From positions 682,001 through 746,000 of the forward strand of contig CBDFGG010000004.1 of the NCBI GenBank assembly GCA_965247015.1: 64,000 bases of DNA, in the 5' to 3' direction. Shown here one piece after another: positions 26,538 to 35,283 of the stretch (position 1 is the stretch's first letter; each line of letters begins with the position of its first letter). The DNA comes from JAIXWP01 sp965247015. GTDB taxonomy: Bacteria > Bacteroidota > Bacteroidia > Flavobacteriales_D > Sanyastnellaceae. The position numbers and the translations under genes are program-made. Under the pieces are notes generated by a model that worked only from the letters and a program-made list of their open reading frames with translations, made no database searches and had not been told where the DNA came from.

Positions 26538-27680
26538 ATGAAAAATTTTCACGGAAAAGAATTCAAACTAGGAATCCTAGGTGGTGGTCAGCTCGGCAGA
26601 ATGCTCATTCAAGAAGCAATCAACTACAATGTACAAGTACACATTATTGACCCCGCAGCGGATGCACCTTGCAGTCAAATAGCGCATTCTTTTTCTGTTG
26701 GAAATTTCAATGATTACGACACCGTTCTTGCGTTTGGCAAAGACAAAAATGTATTGACCATCGAAATCGAACATGTCAATGTAGATGCTCTGAAAGAACT
26801 CGAAAAGCAAGGAGTTGAGGTATATCCTCAACCACATGTTTTGGATATTATAAAGGATAAAGGACTGCAAAAACAATTTTATGCAGAAAACCACATCCCT
26901 ACCTCTGAATTCCGCATTACTTCTAATAAAGAAGAAGCGCTCAACCATCTATCAGATGGCCCTTGGATGCAAAAATTACGCACCGGCGGTTATGATGGCA
27001 AAGGTGTTACGCCTCTCAAAAATATAGATGATGCAGCAACAGCATTTGATGCACCTTCAGTACTAGAAAAATGGGTAAGCTTCGAAAAAGAAATAGCGGT
27101 CATCGTTGCTAGAAACAAGTCAGGACAAATCACAAGTTTCCCCGCAGTTGAAATGGAGTTTAATCCTGAAGCCAACTTGGTTGAATTTCTTTTTGCACCC
27201 GCAAATATTTCCCCTGAGATAGAGTCTAAGGCTCAAGCTGTAGCTATCGACATCATTACAAAACTTGAAATGGTGGGCATCCTAGCCGTTGAAATGTTCT
27301 TGACAAAAGATGGAGAAATTTTGGTGAATGAAATTGCACCTCGTCCGCATAACAGCGGCCACCAAACGATTGAAGGTAACATCACCTCACAATACGAGCA
27401 ACATCTCCGCGCCATTCTTGATATGCCCCTTGGCGACACATCGCTGATTGCACCAGTGGTAATGGTAAATATTCTTGGAGAAAAAGGCTACGCAGGACCG
27501 GCGATTTATGAAGGTTTAGACGAAGTCCTTTCTATTCCCGGTGCTTATGTTCACTTGTATGGAAAAACAGAAACGAAGTCGTTTAGAAAAATGGGGCACT
27601 GCACTGTTTTGAATAAAGATTTAGAAACAGCTAAGCAAAATGCACGAATGGTTTTGGAAACGCTAAAAGTTATTGCTTAG
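26538..27680 (+). CDS. purK: N5-carboxyaminoimidazole ribonucleotide synthase
   Basis: PurK uses ATP and bicarbonate to convert AIR to N5-CAIR in purine synthesis. The 380 residues have the ATP-grasp architecture: N-terminal LGILGGGQLGRML, the ATP-binding loop RTGGYDGKGV, EKWVSFEKEIAVIVARN, and the metal/substrate site VNEIAPRPHNSGHQTIE. purE is not in the window. The 3' end overlaps the convergent YdeI-like gene by 11 bp. Confidence 0.97.
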   Translation: MKNFHGKEFKLGILGGGQLGRMLIQEAINYNVQVHIIDPAADAPCSQIAHSFSVGNFNDYDTVLAFGKDKNVLTIEIEHVNVDALKELEKQGVEVYPQPHVLDIIKDKGLQKQFYAENHIPTSEFRITSNKEEALNHLSDGPWMQKLRTGGYDGKGVTPLKNIDDAATAFDAPSVLEKWVSFEKEIAVIVARNKSGQITSFPAVEMEFNPEANLVEFLFAPANISPEIESKAQAVAIDIITKLEMVGILAVEMFLTKDGEILVNEIAPRPHNSGHQTIEGNITSQYEQHLRAILDMPLGDTSLIAPVVMVNILGEKGYAGPAIYEGLDEVLSIPGAYVHLYGKTETKSFRKMGHCTVLNKDLETAKQNARMVLETLKVIA

Positions 27681-28167
27681 ATTTTTTCTCCCAATAAATC
27701 ACTTTCGATTTTTCCACAATGTCCAATGCTCTCTTGATTCGAACATCAATAGACTTGGCGCTATCCACGTAATATATCCAACCTCTTTGCCTGCCAGGGA
27801 GCAATGAATCAAATGCTGCTTTGCCTTCGGGATCTTGACTAAAAACCTCTGCCAATTCCTCTGGTAGCGGAAATCCATATTCACTTTCGTCGAGTCTTAT
27901 TTTTACAGAAACCTCTGCCCCTTCGATACACTTAGATTTTTTTGCCTTTTCCTTGCTCAAGGTGATATAAAAATCTCCATCCTTACTTTTTCGCAAAGCG
28001 CAGGGAAATTCAAAGCCATTTATTTCACATATCACTCTCGCCGTTTTTCCCCCTGTCAAATCCTTTACACCCCACGCTGGAATGGGCAAAGACCAATAAA
28101 CAAAGTCCTCGTTTACAGGAATAATTCTAGTGTCAATAATTACCTCGGTGGATTTCTTTTTTGCCAT
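27670..28167 (-). CDS. DUF1905/YdeI-OmpD-associated family protein
   Basis: The ATG at 28165-28167 gives 165 residues; the frame extends 16 codons upstream, but that would overlap thyA. The N-terminal half resembles DUF1905 (small beta-barrel, with FYITLSKEKAK). The C-terminal half has the YdeI/OmpD-associated pattern of LPEELAEVF, FDSLLPGRQRGWIYYVDSAKS and RIKRALDIV. The molecular role is unknown; YdeI homologues are linked to resistance to cationic peptides. It overlaps the purK 3' end and diverges from thyA. Confidence 0.82.
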   Translation of the reverse strand: MAKKKSTEVIIDTRIIPVNEDFVYWSLPIPAWGVKDLTGGKTARVICEINGFEFPCALRKSKDGDFYITLSKEKAKKSKCIEGAEVSVKIRLDESEYGFPLPEELAEVFSQDPEGKAAFDSLLPGRQRGWIYYVDSAKSIDVRIKRALDIVEKSKVIYWEKKSKQ

Positions 28168-28192
28168 GAGTTCAAAGATAATTGTAGTTTCG
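28160..28192 (+). promoter_or_regulatory. Candidate thyA-folA promoter
   Basis: TTTG (28160-28163), 21 nt, then TAGTTTCG (28185-28192), one mismatch from TAnnTTTG. Eight bases separate the -7 element from the thyA ATG. The -33 overlaps the start of the divergent YdeI-like gene. Confidence 0.5.
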
Positions 28193-28200
28193 TAACCGTT

Positions 28201-28995
28201 ATGAAGCAATATCACGATTTACTCCAACACCTCCTTGATAAAGGAGTTTATAAAAGCGACCGAACTGGAACCGGAACATACAGTGTTTTCGGACATCAGA
28301 TGCGTTTTGATCTAAGTGAAGGCTTTCCGCTTTTGACTACAAAAAAGCTTCACACCAAAAGTATTATTCATGAACTTTTGTGGTTCCTACAAGGAGATAC
28401 CAATATTGCTTACCTCAAAGAAAATGGTGTGAGTATTTGGAACGAATGGGCGGATGAAAATGGCAACCTTGGTCCAGTGTACGGCTACCAATGGCGCTCA
28501 TGGCCAAATCCAGACGGCACATCTACCGATCAAATAAAAAATTTAGTTGAAGGATTAAAGAAAAATCCAAATTCTCGTCGACATATTGTCTCTGCCTGGA
28601 ACCCATCCTTCATTGAAGAAATGGCGCTGCCGCCTTGTCATTGCTTGTTCCAGTTTTATGTGGCAGACGGAAAACTAAGCTGCCAACTGTACCAAAGAAG
28701 TTGCGATACATTTTTAGGAGTTCCTTTCAACATCGCAAGCTATGCGCTTTTGACACTTATGATCGCTCAAGTCTGCGACTTGCAGCCCGGAGAATTCGTT
28801 TGGACAGGAGGCGACGTGCATCTATACAGCAACCACCTCGACCAAGCAAAACTTCAATTGACTAGAGAATTCAGACCTCTTCCAACTATGAAGATTAATC
28901 CAGAGGTCAAAGATCTTTTCGAATTCAAGTTCGAAGACTTTACACTAGAAAATTACGATCCGCATCCTCATATCAAAGCTGCCGTTGCAGTTTAA
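28201..28995 (+). CDS. thyA: Thymidylate synthase
   Basis: ThyA methylates dUMP to dTMP using methylene-tetrahydrofolate, releasing dihydrofolate. The 264 residues are the standard length for the short type. The catalytic Cys is C146 in LPPCHCLFQFYV. Substrate-binding motifs RSCDTFLGVPFNIASYALL and GDVHLYSNHLDQ are present. The folA gene follows 9 bp later and recycles the dihydrofolate product, the classic thyA-folA operon. Confidence 0.98.
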   Translation: MKQYHDLLQHLLDKGVYKSDRTGTGTYSVFGHQMRFDLSEGFPLLTTKKLHTKSIIHELLWFLQGDTNIAYLKENGVSIWNEWADENGNLGPVYGYQWRSWPNPDGTSTDQIKNLVEGLKKNPNSRRHIVSAWNPSFIEEMALPPCHCLFQFYVADGKLSCQLYQRSCDTFLGVPFNIASYALLTLMIAQVCDLQPGEFVWTGGDVHLYSNHLDQAKLQLTREFRPLPTMKINPEVKDLFEFKFEDFTLENYDPHPHIKAAVAV

Positions 28996-29004
28996 TATTT
29001 TATC

Positions 29005-29517
29005 ATGAAGCTCAGCTTGATTGTGGCCATGGGCCAAAACCGTGAAATCGGGAAAGACAACGATTTGCTCTGGCATTTGCCAGCTGATATGAAGTTTTTT
29101 AAAGATACCACGAAAGGAAAAGCCGTTATCATGGGGCGCAAAAACTATGAGAGCATCCCTCCGAAATTTCGTCCTTTGCCTGGTCGCAATAATATTGTCA
29201 TTTCTAGAAATGCCGATTACCAAGCCCCCGAGTGCTACGTAGTGACGAATATTCAAGAGGCCGTTCAAACCGCCATGGAACTCGGAGAAGAAGAAGCCTT
29301 CATTATTGGTGGCGCTCAGATCTACGACATTGCCTTGCAACAACTCGAACTCGATACCCTTTACATCACAGAGGTAGAAGCCTCATACCCGGAAGCACAC
29401 GCCTTTTTCCCGATATTCAATGATCAAAACTGGACCAAGGAAATCATTGCCACACAAGAGGTATCAGAGCTCAACCCTATTGCTTTCACCATTTATCGAT
29501 ACGACCGTAAAGCATAA
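29005..29517 (+). CDS. folA: Dihydrofolate reductase
   Basis: The 170 residues match chromosomal DHFR. The N-terminal motif is LIVAMGQNREIGKDNDLLWHLPADM, with the acidic Asp of the active site in HLPADMKFFKD; the NADPH-binding motifs are VIMGRKNYESIP and FIIGGAQIYDIAL. It regenerates tetrahydrofolate for thyA, immediately upstream. Sequence gives no sign of an antifolate-resistant type. Confidence 0.97.
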   Translation: MKLSLIVAMGQNREIGKDNDLLWHLPADMKFFKDTTKGKAVIMGRKNYESIPPKFRPLPGRNNIVISRNADYQAPECYVVTNIQEAVQTAMELGEEEAFIIGGAQIYDIALQQLELDTLYITEVEASYPEAHAFFPIFNDQNWTKEIIATQEVSELNPIAFTIYRYDRKA

Positions 29518-29617
29518 TTTGGACAAATTCCAGATAAGGGAGTCTTGACAGATATATGACATTCAAGGAAAGTCCAAGACGACCTTTGTTATCGTATATA
29601 AGGAAAATGTCCCACGA

Positions 29618-30853
29618 GTGAACGATCTAAGAGTTATAGCCATCACCCATAAGAACTTCTCGCTAGAAGAGATTGGGCGTTTCCATATTCAGCCAGAACA
29701 TCGCCAAGAAGTACTTCAAAACTTAAAAACTAATTTCCAGCTTAGTGAAGTAATGTTTCTAAGTACCTGCAACAGAGTAGAACTCGTTGTTTCACTTCCC
29801 CACTACGTTTGTCCTGGTCTTACAGCGCAATTGCTTTCTGCATTGCACCCGAATCTAGAAGAATCATTTATCAAGAGCGCAGCAGCTCGCGCAGAACGAT
29901 ACAACGGAGCTGAATCTATACAACACCTACTACGCGTGGCTTCTAGCTTAGAATCACTCGTAATTGGTGAAAGAGAAATCATCACACAACTTCGCAAATC
30001 TTACGAAGACTGTGAAGCCCTCGGACTTACAGGTGATTCCATTCGACTTGCCATTAATCAATGTGTAAAAACAGCCAAAGAAATTTTCACCTACACCGAC
30101 CTTTCGAAAAAGCCGGTGTCTGTTGTTTCGCTTGCATGGCAGCGTTTTAAAGAGTTTGGAATAAAAACCGATGCTCCTATTTTGCTTATTGGTGCGGGAC
30201 AGATTATCCGCAATTTTTCCAAATTCTTGTTTGAAAACGGCTACAACAATATCACGGTTGCCAATCGTAGTATTGAACGTGCAGCCCAATTAACGAAGGA
30301 CTTTTCAGGCAATGCAATTCTTCTCGATGAATTAAAAAACTACACAGCAGGTTTCGACGCTCTTGTGACTTGCACCGCATCTGAAGATGCTGTTGTGACT
30401 GCTGAACTGTATCGCTCGTTAATCGCTAATGACAACAGTAAGAAGCTAGTAATCGATTTGGCATTACCTACAGATATTGCAGCTGAAGTGGTAAACACTT
30501 TCGACATGGAATATGTCGATATGGTTCAAATTCAGCAAATGGCTAGCACCAATATCCAGTATCGCGAGCAAGCAATTGTTGACTGCGAGCCAATCATTCA
30601 AGCTGGAATGAGAGAATGTGAACGTGCTTTCAATGAACGAAAAATTGAAAATGCGATGCGTAGCATTCCTGAGGCGATTAAAGAAATCAAATCAACTGCC
30701 CTAGGAAACGTTTTTGCGAAAGATTTGGAGCAGCTCGATGACAATTCCAAAGAGGTCTTGGAAAAAATTCTCCAATACATGGAGAAAAAATACATTTCTG
30801 TGCCGATGAAGATGGCAAGAGAAGTACTTTTGGATGCAGTCCAAAAAAATTGA
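29618..30853 (+). CDS. hemA: Glutamyl-tRNA reductase
   Basis: HemA reduces glutamyl-tRNA to glutamate-1-semialdehyde, opening the C5 heme pathway. The 411 residues include the catalytic C51 in FLSTCNRVELV, the ESLVIGEREIITQ motif, an NADPH fold (LLIGAGQIIRN) and a C-terminal dimerisation helix. The start is GTG at 29618; a nearby ATG at 29607 is out of frame. It leads a hemA-hemC-hemD run with gaps of 23 and 1 bp. Confidence 0.97.
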   Translation: MNDLRVIAITHKNFSLEEIGRFHIQPEHRQEVLQNLKTNFQLSEVMFLSTCNRVELVVSLPHYVCPGLTAQLLSALHPNLEESFIKSAAARAERYNGAESIQHLLRVASSLESLVIGEREIITQLRKSYEDCEALGLTGDSIRLAINQCVKTAKEIFTYTDLSKKPVSVVSLAWQRFKEFGIKTDAPILLIGAGQIIRNFSKFLFENGYNNITVANRSIERAAQLTKDFSGNAILLDELKNYTAGFDALVTCTASEDAVVTAELYRSLIANDNSKKLVIDLALPTDIAAEVVNTFDMEYVDMVQIQQMASTNIQYREQAIVDCEPIIQAGMRECERAFNERKIENAMRSIPEAIKEIKSTALGNVFAKDLEQLDDNSKEVLEKILQYMEKKYISVPMKMAREVLLDAVQKN

Positions 30854-30876
30854 TTGTCTTTTTTTAAGCACTATTT

Positions 30877-31770
30877 ATGAAAACATCCCTGATTATCGGT
30901 ACTCGCGGTAGTGATTTGGCATTATGGCAAGCGAACTACGTGCAGAGTAAATTGAAAACACTCGGTGTTGAATCTACCATTCACATTATCAAAACACAGG
31001 GAGATCAGATCCAACATTTGAGCTTGGATAAACTCGAAGGAAAAGGATTTTTCACAAAAGAAATTGAAGACGCACTGCTCAAAAATGAAGTGGATATTGC
31101 AGTGCATTCACATAAAGATTTAGAAACCGAACAACCATTCGGTTTGATGATTGCAGCAGTCAGCGATCGCGCAGATGCCGCAGAAATGCTACTCATTCAT
31201 CCAAGAGCATTTGACGAAAGTCAAAAAATCCCGTTCAAACTCAATGCAATTGTTGGCACCTCTAGTGCTCGCAGAAAATCGCAAATTTTACACTTCAGAC
31301 CAGACATCACACTACAAGATATCCGTGGCAATGTGCCCACTCGCGTTCAAAAATTACGCGATGGACAATACGACGCGATACTTCTTGCAAAAGCTGGTCT
31401 CGATCGACTGGAGCTAGACTTATCTGATTTAAAAGCAGTACCCCTCGATCCAGAATATTTCGTTCCTGCACCTGCACAAGGAGTGCTCGCCATTCAGTGC
31501 CGCTCAAATGATGAAGACACCATTGCAATTCTTAAAAAAATGAACAATGATAAAGTGGCCATTACAACAGGAATTGAACGTACAGTGCTTAACAAAATGC
31601 ACGGTGGTTGTCACTTGCCATTAGGCGTTTACGCTACTGAAGAGGATGGCGAATACACAGTACATGTATCTTATGCGACCGCATGGGATCAGCCCGTACG
31701 CAATATCTCATTCATGGCTGACAATGCTGAAGGCCTTCCACAACTCATCATTGATGAGATAAAAAAATAA
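30877..31770 (+). CDS. hemC: Porphobilinogen deaminase (hydroxymethylbilane synthase)
   Basis: HemC joins four porphobilinogens into hydroxymethylbilane on a dipyrromethane cofactor held by C245 in the MHGGCHLPLG motif. Further signatures are IGTRGSDLALWQA, AVHSHKDLETE and VGTSSARRKSQ. Length 297 is slightly shorter than E. coli HemC but normal for Bacteroidota. Palindrome copy 4 overlaps codons for T-E-Q-P-F-G; that peptide fits the family, so the DNA motif sits within native protein sequence. Confidence 0.97.
   Translation: MKTSLIIGTRGSDLALWQANYVQSKLKTLGVESTIHIIKTQGDQIQHLSLDKLEGKGFFTKEIEDALLKNEVDIAVHSHKDLETEQPFGLMIAAVSDRADAAEMLLIHPRAFDESQKIPFKLNAIVGTSSARRKSQILHFRPDITLQDIRGNVPTRVQKLRDGQYDAILLAKAGLDRLELDLSDLKAVPLDPEYFVPAPAQGVLAIQCRSNDEDTIAILKKMNNDKVAITTGIERTVLNKMHGGCHLPLGVYATEEDGEYTVHVSYATAWDQPVRNISFMADNAEGLPQLIIDEIKK
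31126..31143. repeat. ACCGAA/TTCGGT palindrome, copy 4 (degenerate centre)
   Basis: ACCGAACAACCATTCGGT has the same outer hexamers and the same N6 spacing, but the centre is not symmetric. It lies in hemC. Confidence 0.6.
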
Positions 31771-31771
31771 T

Positions 31772-32437
31772 ATGAAAACAGCGCTCATCACCAAACATCT
31801 TTCAAAAGATAGTCTTCTGCGAGAACAGCTTTTGAAGGAAGGTGTTGAATTGATTGAGCGACCGTTCATCTTCACCTCGCCTATCTCAAGCGTTTCCGAA
31901 TGGCCGCAGGCCAAATGGGTATTTTTCTCATCACCAAAAGGAGCTGAAATCAGCATCAAACTTGGCCTAGATCTGTCGAAATATCGTATCGCCGCATTGG
32001 GAGAAGGTACTGCTAAAAGTTTACCGCAAACAGTAAAGCCTGAATTTGTAGGATATAGCACAGATACGCGAGCTGTAGCAGAGGATTTTTTAAAATTTGT
32101 GGGTGATGAATCTGTCCTTTTTCCACTTTCAGATCGATCACTCAAAAATGTCAGCAGCATTTTTCCAGAACATCAAAAAACAGAAGTACAGTGCTATCAT
32201 ACCACCACCGTGGCTATGGATTGCCCGAAGACAGATGTCATCATTTTTTCCAGTCCGAGCAATGTAGAAGGTTTTTTATTGAAAAATAAAATCAGCCCTC
32301 ATCAGAAAGTGATCACATTCGGCCCAAGCACCGCTTTATACTGTGTTGAACATCAAATCGAAGTTAGCGAAAGCCTTGAAAATACTCAAGATTCTACGCT
32401 TCTCACCACAATATTGAAGTGGATTAGTCGTTCGTGA
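31772..32437 (+). CDS. hemD: Uroporphyrinogen-III synthase
   Basis: The 221-residue protein belongs to the poorly conserved HemD family, which cyclises hydroxymethylbilane with inversion of ring D. Visible family features are the early WVFFSSPKGAEI motif, ALGEGTAKSL, the second-domain VIIFSSPSNVEGF and the ITFGPSTALYC segment. Identity is strengthened by its position one base after hemC in the same frame of transcription. Confidence 0.92.
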   Translation: MKTALITKHLSKDSLLREQLLKEGVELIERPFIFTSPISSVSEWPQAKWVFFSSPKGAEISIKLGLDLSKYRIAALGEGTAKSLPQTVKPEFVGYSTDTRAVAEDFLKFVGDESVLFPLSDRSLKNVSSIFPEHQKTEVQCYHTTTVAMDCPKTDVIIFSSPSNVEGFLLKNKISPHQKVITFGPSTALYCVEHQIEVSESLENTQDSTLLTTILKWISRS

Positions 32438-32462
32438 CCGCGCCAATGCTATTTTTATCCCG

Positions 32463-33602
32463 ATGAAATTACGCCGCCTCCTTATTTGTATATTCAGTTT
32501 TTACAGTGTTTTTGCCTTTTCTCAAAATGAGAATTCAGCCGAAACAGACCTTGCACCAAAATATGTCAATGAATTCTTGACCATTGGTGTTGGCGCGCGT
32601 GCATTGGGAATGTCACTTTCTCAAGTGGCTTCTGTAAAAGATGTAACAGCCGGCTATTGGAACCCGGCGGGTCTCTTGGGAATCAAGAGCTCTCTCCAAG
32701 CTTCTGCCATGCACAGCGAGTATTTTGCAGGTATTGCAAAGTATGATTATGCAGCGGTAGGAAAAGCCATCGACTCTGTCAGTGCCGCATCATTTTCCTT
32801 CATTCGATTTGGTGTTGATGATATTCCAAATACTACTGAATTAATAGATGCAGGTGGGAATATTGATTATGATCGAATCACCACATTCAGTGCAGCCGAC
32901 TACGCTTTTATCTTCTCCTATGCGCGCAAAGGCCTTCCGTTTTATCAAGGCTTCAATAAAAAAGAAATTAGAGATCAAAATAGTGTCAGAGGTTTTAGAT
33001 GGGGTGCCAATGCAAAAATCCTTTATCGTCAAATCGGTGATTTCGCGAATGCATGGGGCTTCGGATTAGATGCAGGACTTCAATATGATTTGGATAAATG
33101 GCACTTCGGCGCAAGTGCTCGTGATATCACTGGAACCTTCAGCGCATGGTCTTATTCACTGAGCGAACGCACTAAAGAAGTGTTCGAACAAACCAACAAC
33201 GACATCCCTGAAAATGGCCTTGAAATAGCATTACCGCGTGTCATTTTAGGTGCAGCAAGAGAATTTCAAATTAAGAAAATTTCTGTTTTGGCTGAAGTGA
33301 ATACTAACATTACAACGGATGGAAAACGTAATACGATTGTTTCCACTAACGCTGTAAGTATTGATCCATCCATGGGTATTGAAGTAGGCTATAACAATAT
33401 CATCTTCTTCCGTTCCGGAATTGGAAACATTCAGAGATATACCGATTTCGATGGATCAAAATATTTGACCATTCAACCAAATATCGGAATTGGATTGCGC
33501 ATCAAATCGCTTTACCTCGACTACGCTCTATCAGATATAGGAAACGTTTCGGATGTTCTATACAGCAACATCTTCTCGTTGAAATACGACCTATTTAAAT
33601 AG
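32463..33602 (+). CDS. PorV/PorQ-family outer-membrane barrel protein (second paralogue)
   Basis: The 379-residue protein has a signal peptide (about 1-20, VFAFS before Q). The classic family opening FLTIGVGARALGMS and the AGYWNPAGLLGIK motif occupy about residues 36-72. Long alternating strands follow, ending in SLKYDLFK. It may be a PorV-type T9SS shuttle or another PorV/PorQ-family barrel. It differs strongly from the barrel at 4061. It lies 25 bp after hemD, and its end overlaps the convergent ctaA by 8 bp. Confidence 0.85.
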   Translation: MKLRRLLICIFSFYSVFAFSQNENSAETDLAPKYVNEFLTIGVGARALGMSLSQVASVKDVTAGYWNPAGLLGIKSSLQASAMHSEYFAGIAKYDYAAVGKAIDSVSAASFSFIRFGVDDIPNTTELIDAGGNIDYDRITTFSAADYAFIFSYARKGLPFYQGFNKKEIRDQNSVRGFRWGANAKILYRQIGDFANAWGFGLDAGLQYDLDKWHFGASARDITGTFSAWSYSLSERTKEVFEQTNNDIPENGLEIALPRVILGAAREFQIKKISVLAEVNTNITTDGKRNTIVSTNAVSIDPSMGIEVGYNNIIFFRSGIGNIQRYTDFDGSKYLTIQPNIGIGLRIKSLYLDYALSDIGNVSDVLYSNIFSLKYDLFK

Positions 33603-34629
33603 TCTCCTCTTTTCTCCAGCTCATCAGCATGAACGACCATGCGAAGGCAAACCAAATAATTGCGAAGAACAAGTGAATAGGTTGCGCGAATGCTGGAACA
33701 CCTGCATAAGCCAGTGTCATACCTATTGCAATTTCAAATAATGCTACGATAAATATTCCTTTGAGAGGACGTGGCAAAAACGACAATCCCTTGCTTCGGA
33801 TGTATGTAAAAATCAGTAGTGCCACCACTAGTATCGAAAAGCTACGGTGTACTTTGAAAATCCAAGGAAGTTGTTCGATCCATGTCCATCGATCGTCGCT
33901 GCGATCTGCAACAATATCTAATGCTTCTCGCACTTGAGTTCCAAGCACGATTTGAGAGAACGCAACTACCGCCCAAACGGCAGAAATAATCTTCCAGAAA
34001 AGTGAATTAATTTTTACTCGCGCATCTACAATTCTGTGTCGGTGTATGATCATCATCAACAATGCAACAATGACGATGGAGCCTAACATGTGTAAGGTAA
34101 TTTTGACCGGCAATAGTTCTGCGTCTACCACCGTCTTTCCGAGCCAAGCCTCAAAGCCCAACATGAAGAGAGTTAATGCTGCAAGTACAAAAGTTGTTTT
34201 GTCTTTTTGTTTTATTAAATGAATGAAGCTGAGTACAAAAAGAATCAGAACTGGAATACCAGAAAGCGCTCCAATCAAGCGATTCACATATTCTATCCAA
34301 GTATGAACAGGGTTATAGTATGCAAAGTCGTGTTCTGGATATTTCGTCCATTCAACTCGATTGAATTCATTGCGTGCAAAAACGGAGTCTTGCGCTACCC
34401 ACAAGGTATCATTGAGTAGCACCATTTGACCTTTGCTGAATACTTTTCCATCACGATAAGTCAAAGGCTCGATGTCGCTTGGAGGAATATAATAGCCATA
34501 GCATTTTGGCCAATCTGGACAACCCATTCCACTACCGGACATGCGTACAATGCTTCCAGCAAGGATGACCATGAATATTAAGACCAGAGAAATCTTAGCG
34601 AACAGAAGTATCGTTGGGGACTTTTTCAT
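33595..34629 (-). CDS. ctaA: Heme A synthase (CtaA/COX15 family)
   Basis: This integral membrane enzyme oxidises heme O to heme A for cytochrome c oxidase. I chose the ATG at 34627-34629 (344 residues) over a TTG three codons earlier. Eight membrane segments are suggested. The heme-ligand histidines lie in NPVHTWIEYVNRLIG, KITLHMLGS, KVHRSFSIL and FAQPIHLFF. The GCPDWPKCYG cysteine-containing loop after helix 1 is typical of the COX15-like branch. Confidence 0.93.
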   Translation of the reverse strand: MKKSPTILLFAKISLVLIFMVILAGSIVRMSGSGMGCPDWPKCYGYYIPPSDIEPLTYRDGKVFSKGQMVLLNDTLWVAQDSVFARNEFNRVEWTKYPEHDFAYYNPVHTWIEYVNRLIGALSGIPVLILFVLSFIHLIKQKDKTTFVLAALTLFMLGFEAWLGKTVVDAELLPVKITLHMLGSIVIVALLMMIIHRHRIVDARVKINSLFWKIISAVWAVVAFSQIVLGTQVREALDIVADRSDDRWTWIEQLPWIFKVHRSFSILVVALLIFTYIRSKGLSFLPRPLKGIFIVALFEIAIGMTLAYAGVPAFAQPIHLFFAIIWFAFAWSFMLMSWRKEETI

Positions 34630-34696
34630 AAGCTGCAAAAGTAACCGCTGAACCTTTTGCTAAGTTCATTCTTTCGTCACAAGATGACGAAAATCA

Positions 34697-35200
34697 CTAT
34701 CGAATGAGACCTGAAATACTTTGTAAAAGATTGAGCAGTTGAAAAATTTTACCATAGTCAGCAGATTGCACTCCAGCGCCAGATGCCGCAGCACCCGTAG
34801 CCTCTGATTTTTTGTAATCAACTACTTCAACTGCTTTGACAGCGTACATACCATCAGCGATTTTGCCTACGCACTGAATCATTTCCTTTTCGGAAATCTT
34901 TGCTGGATCAAATTGAACAGAAACAATATTGGAAGCGCGTTGCTCTTGGAAATCAAGGTCAGTAAGAACGACTCCTTCGAGTGCTTGAAGCTCTTGCTGG
35001 ATTTTTCCACCGCATCCCGCAGCGCAGGTCATTCCAGTGATATCAAGTTTCGCCACTGTTTTCACTTCTGCTCCATCCATTGTCTTATGTTCAATCTTAA
35101 CATCGGCAGAGGTAGCATTATTGGCTTCAGAGGAAGGTCCGGCGCAAGAACTAGCCAATACAACTAGACCTAACATTAGAGCTGCGATATTCTTAATCAT
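34697..35200 (-). CDS. Lipoprotein with heavy-metal-associated (HMA) domain
   Basis: The 167-residue protein has a lipoprotein signal with lipobox LASSC (C19), a linker, and an HMA-like fold at about 48-125. The metal motif reads GMTCAAGCGGKI, with cysteines C59 and C63 spaced as CxxxC rather than the usual CxxC. A short Ala/Gly linker and a C-terminal helix follow. The likely role is periplasmic copper or other soft-metal binding at a membrane face. No copper ATPase is adjacent, so the partner is unknown. Confidence 0.82.
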   Translation of the reverse strand: MIKNIAALMLGLVVLASSCAGPSSEANNATSADVKIEHKTMDGAEVKTVAKLDITGMTCAAGCGGKIQQELQALEGVVLTDLDFQEQRASNIVSVQFDPAKISEKEMIQCVGKIADGMYAVKAVEVVDYKKSEATGAAASGAGVQSADYGKIFQLLNLLQSISGLIR

Positions 35201-35264
35201 AATTCAATGGATTTATGTTGTAAAAATAGAATAACAATTCTGATTTAGGCGAATCATGAATCGT

Positions 35265-35272
35265 TAATTTTG
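35265..35272 (+). promoter_or_regulatory. Candidate -7 element of the EamA gene
   Basis: TAATTTTG is a perfect TAnnTTTG match. It is followed by an A9 tract (35274-35282) leading directly into the TTG start at 35284. No clear -33 TTTG is present. Confidence 0.45.
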
Positions 35273-35283
35273 CAAAAAAAAAT

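Noticed and set aside
35274..35282. Phase-variable A9 tract before the EamA gene
   Set aside because: It lies outside the coding frame, in the leader, and is short; variation there might affect expression, but nothing in the sequence supports it.
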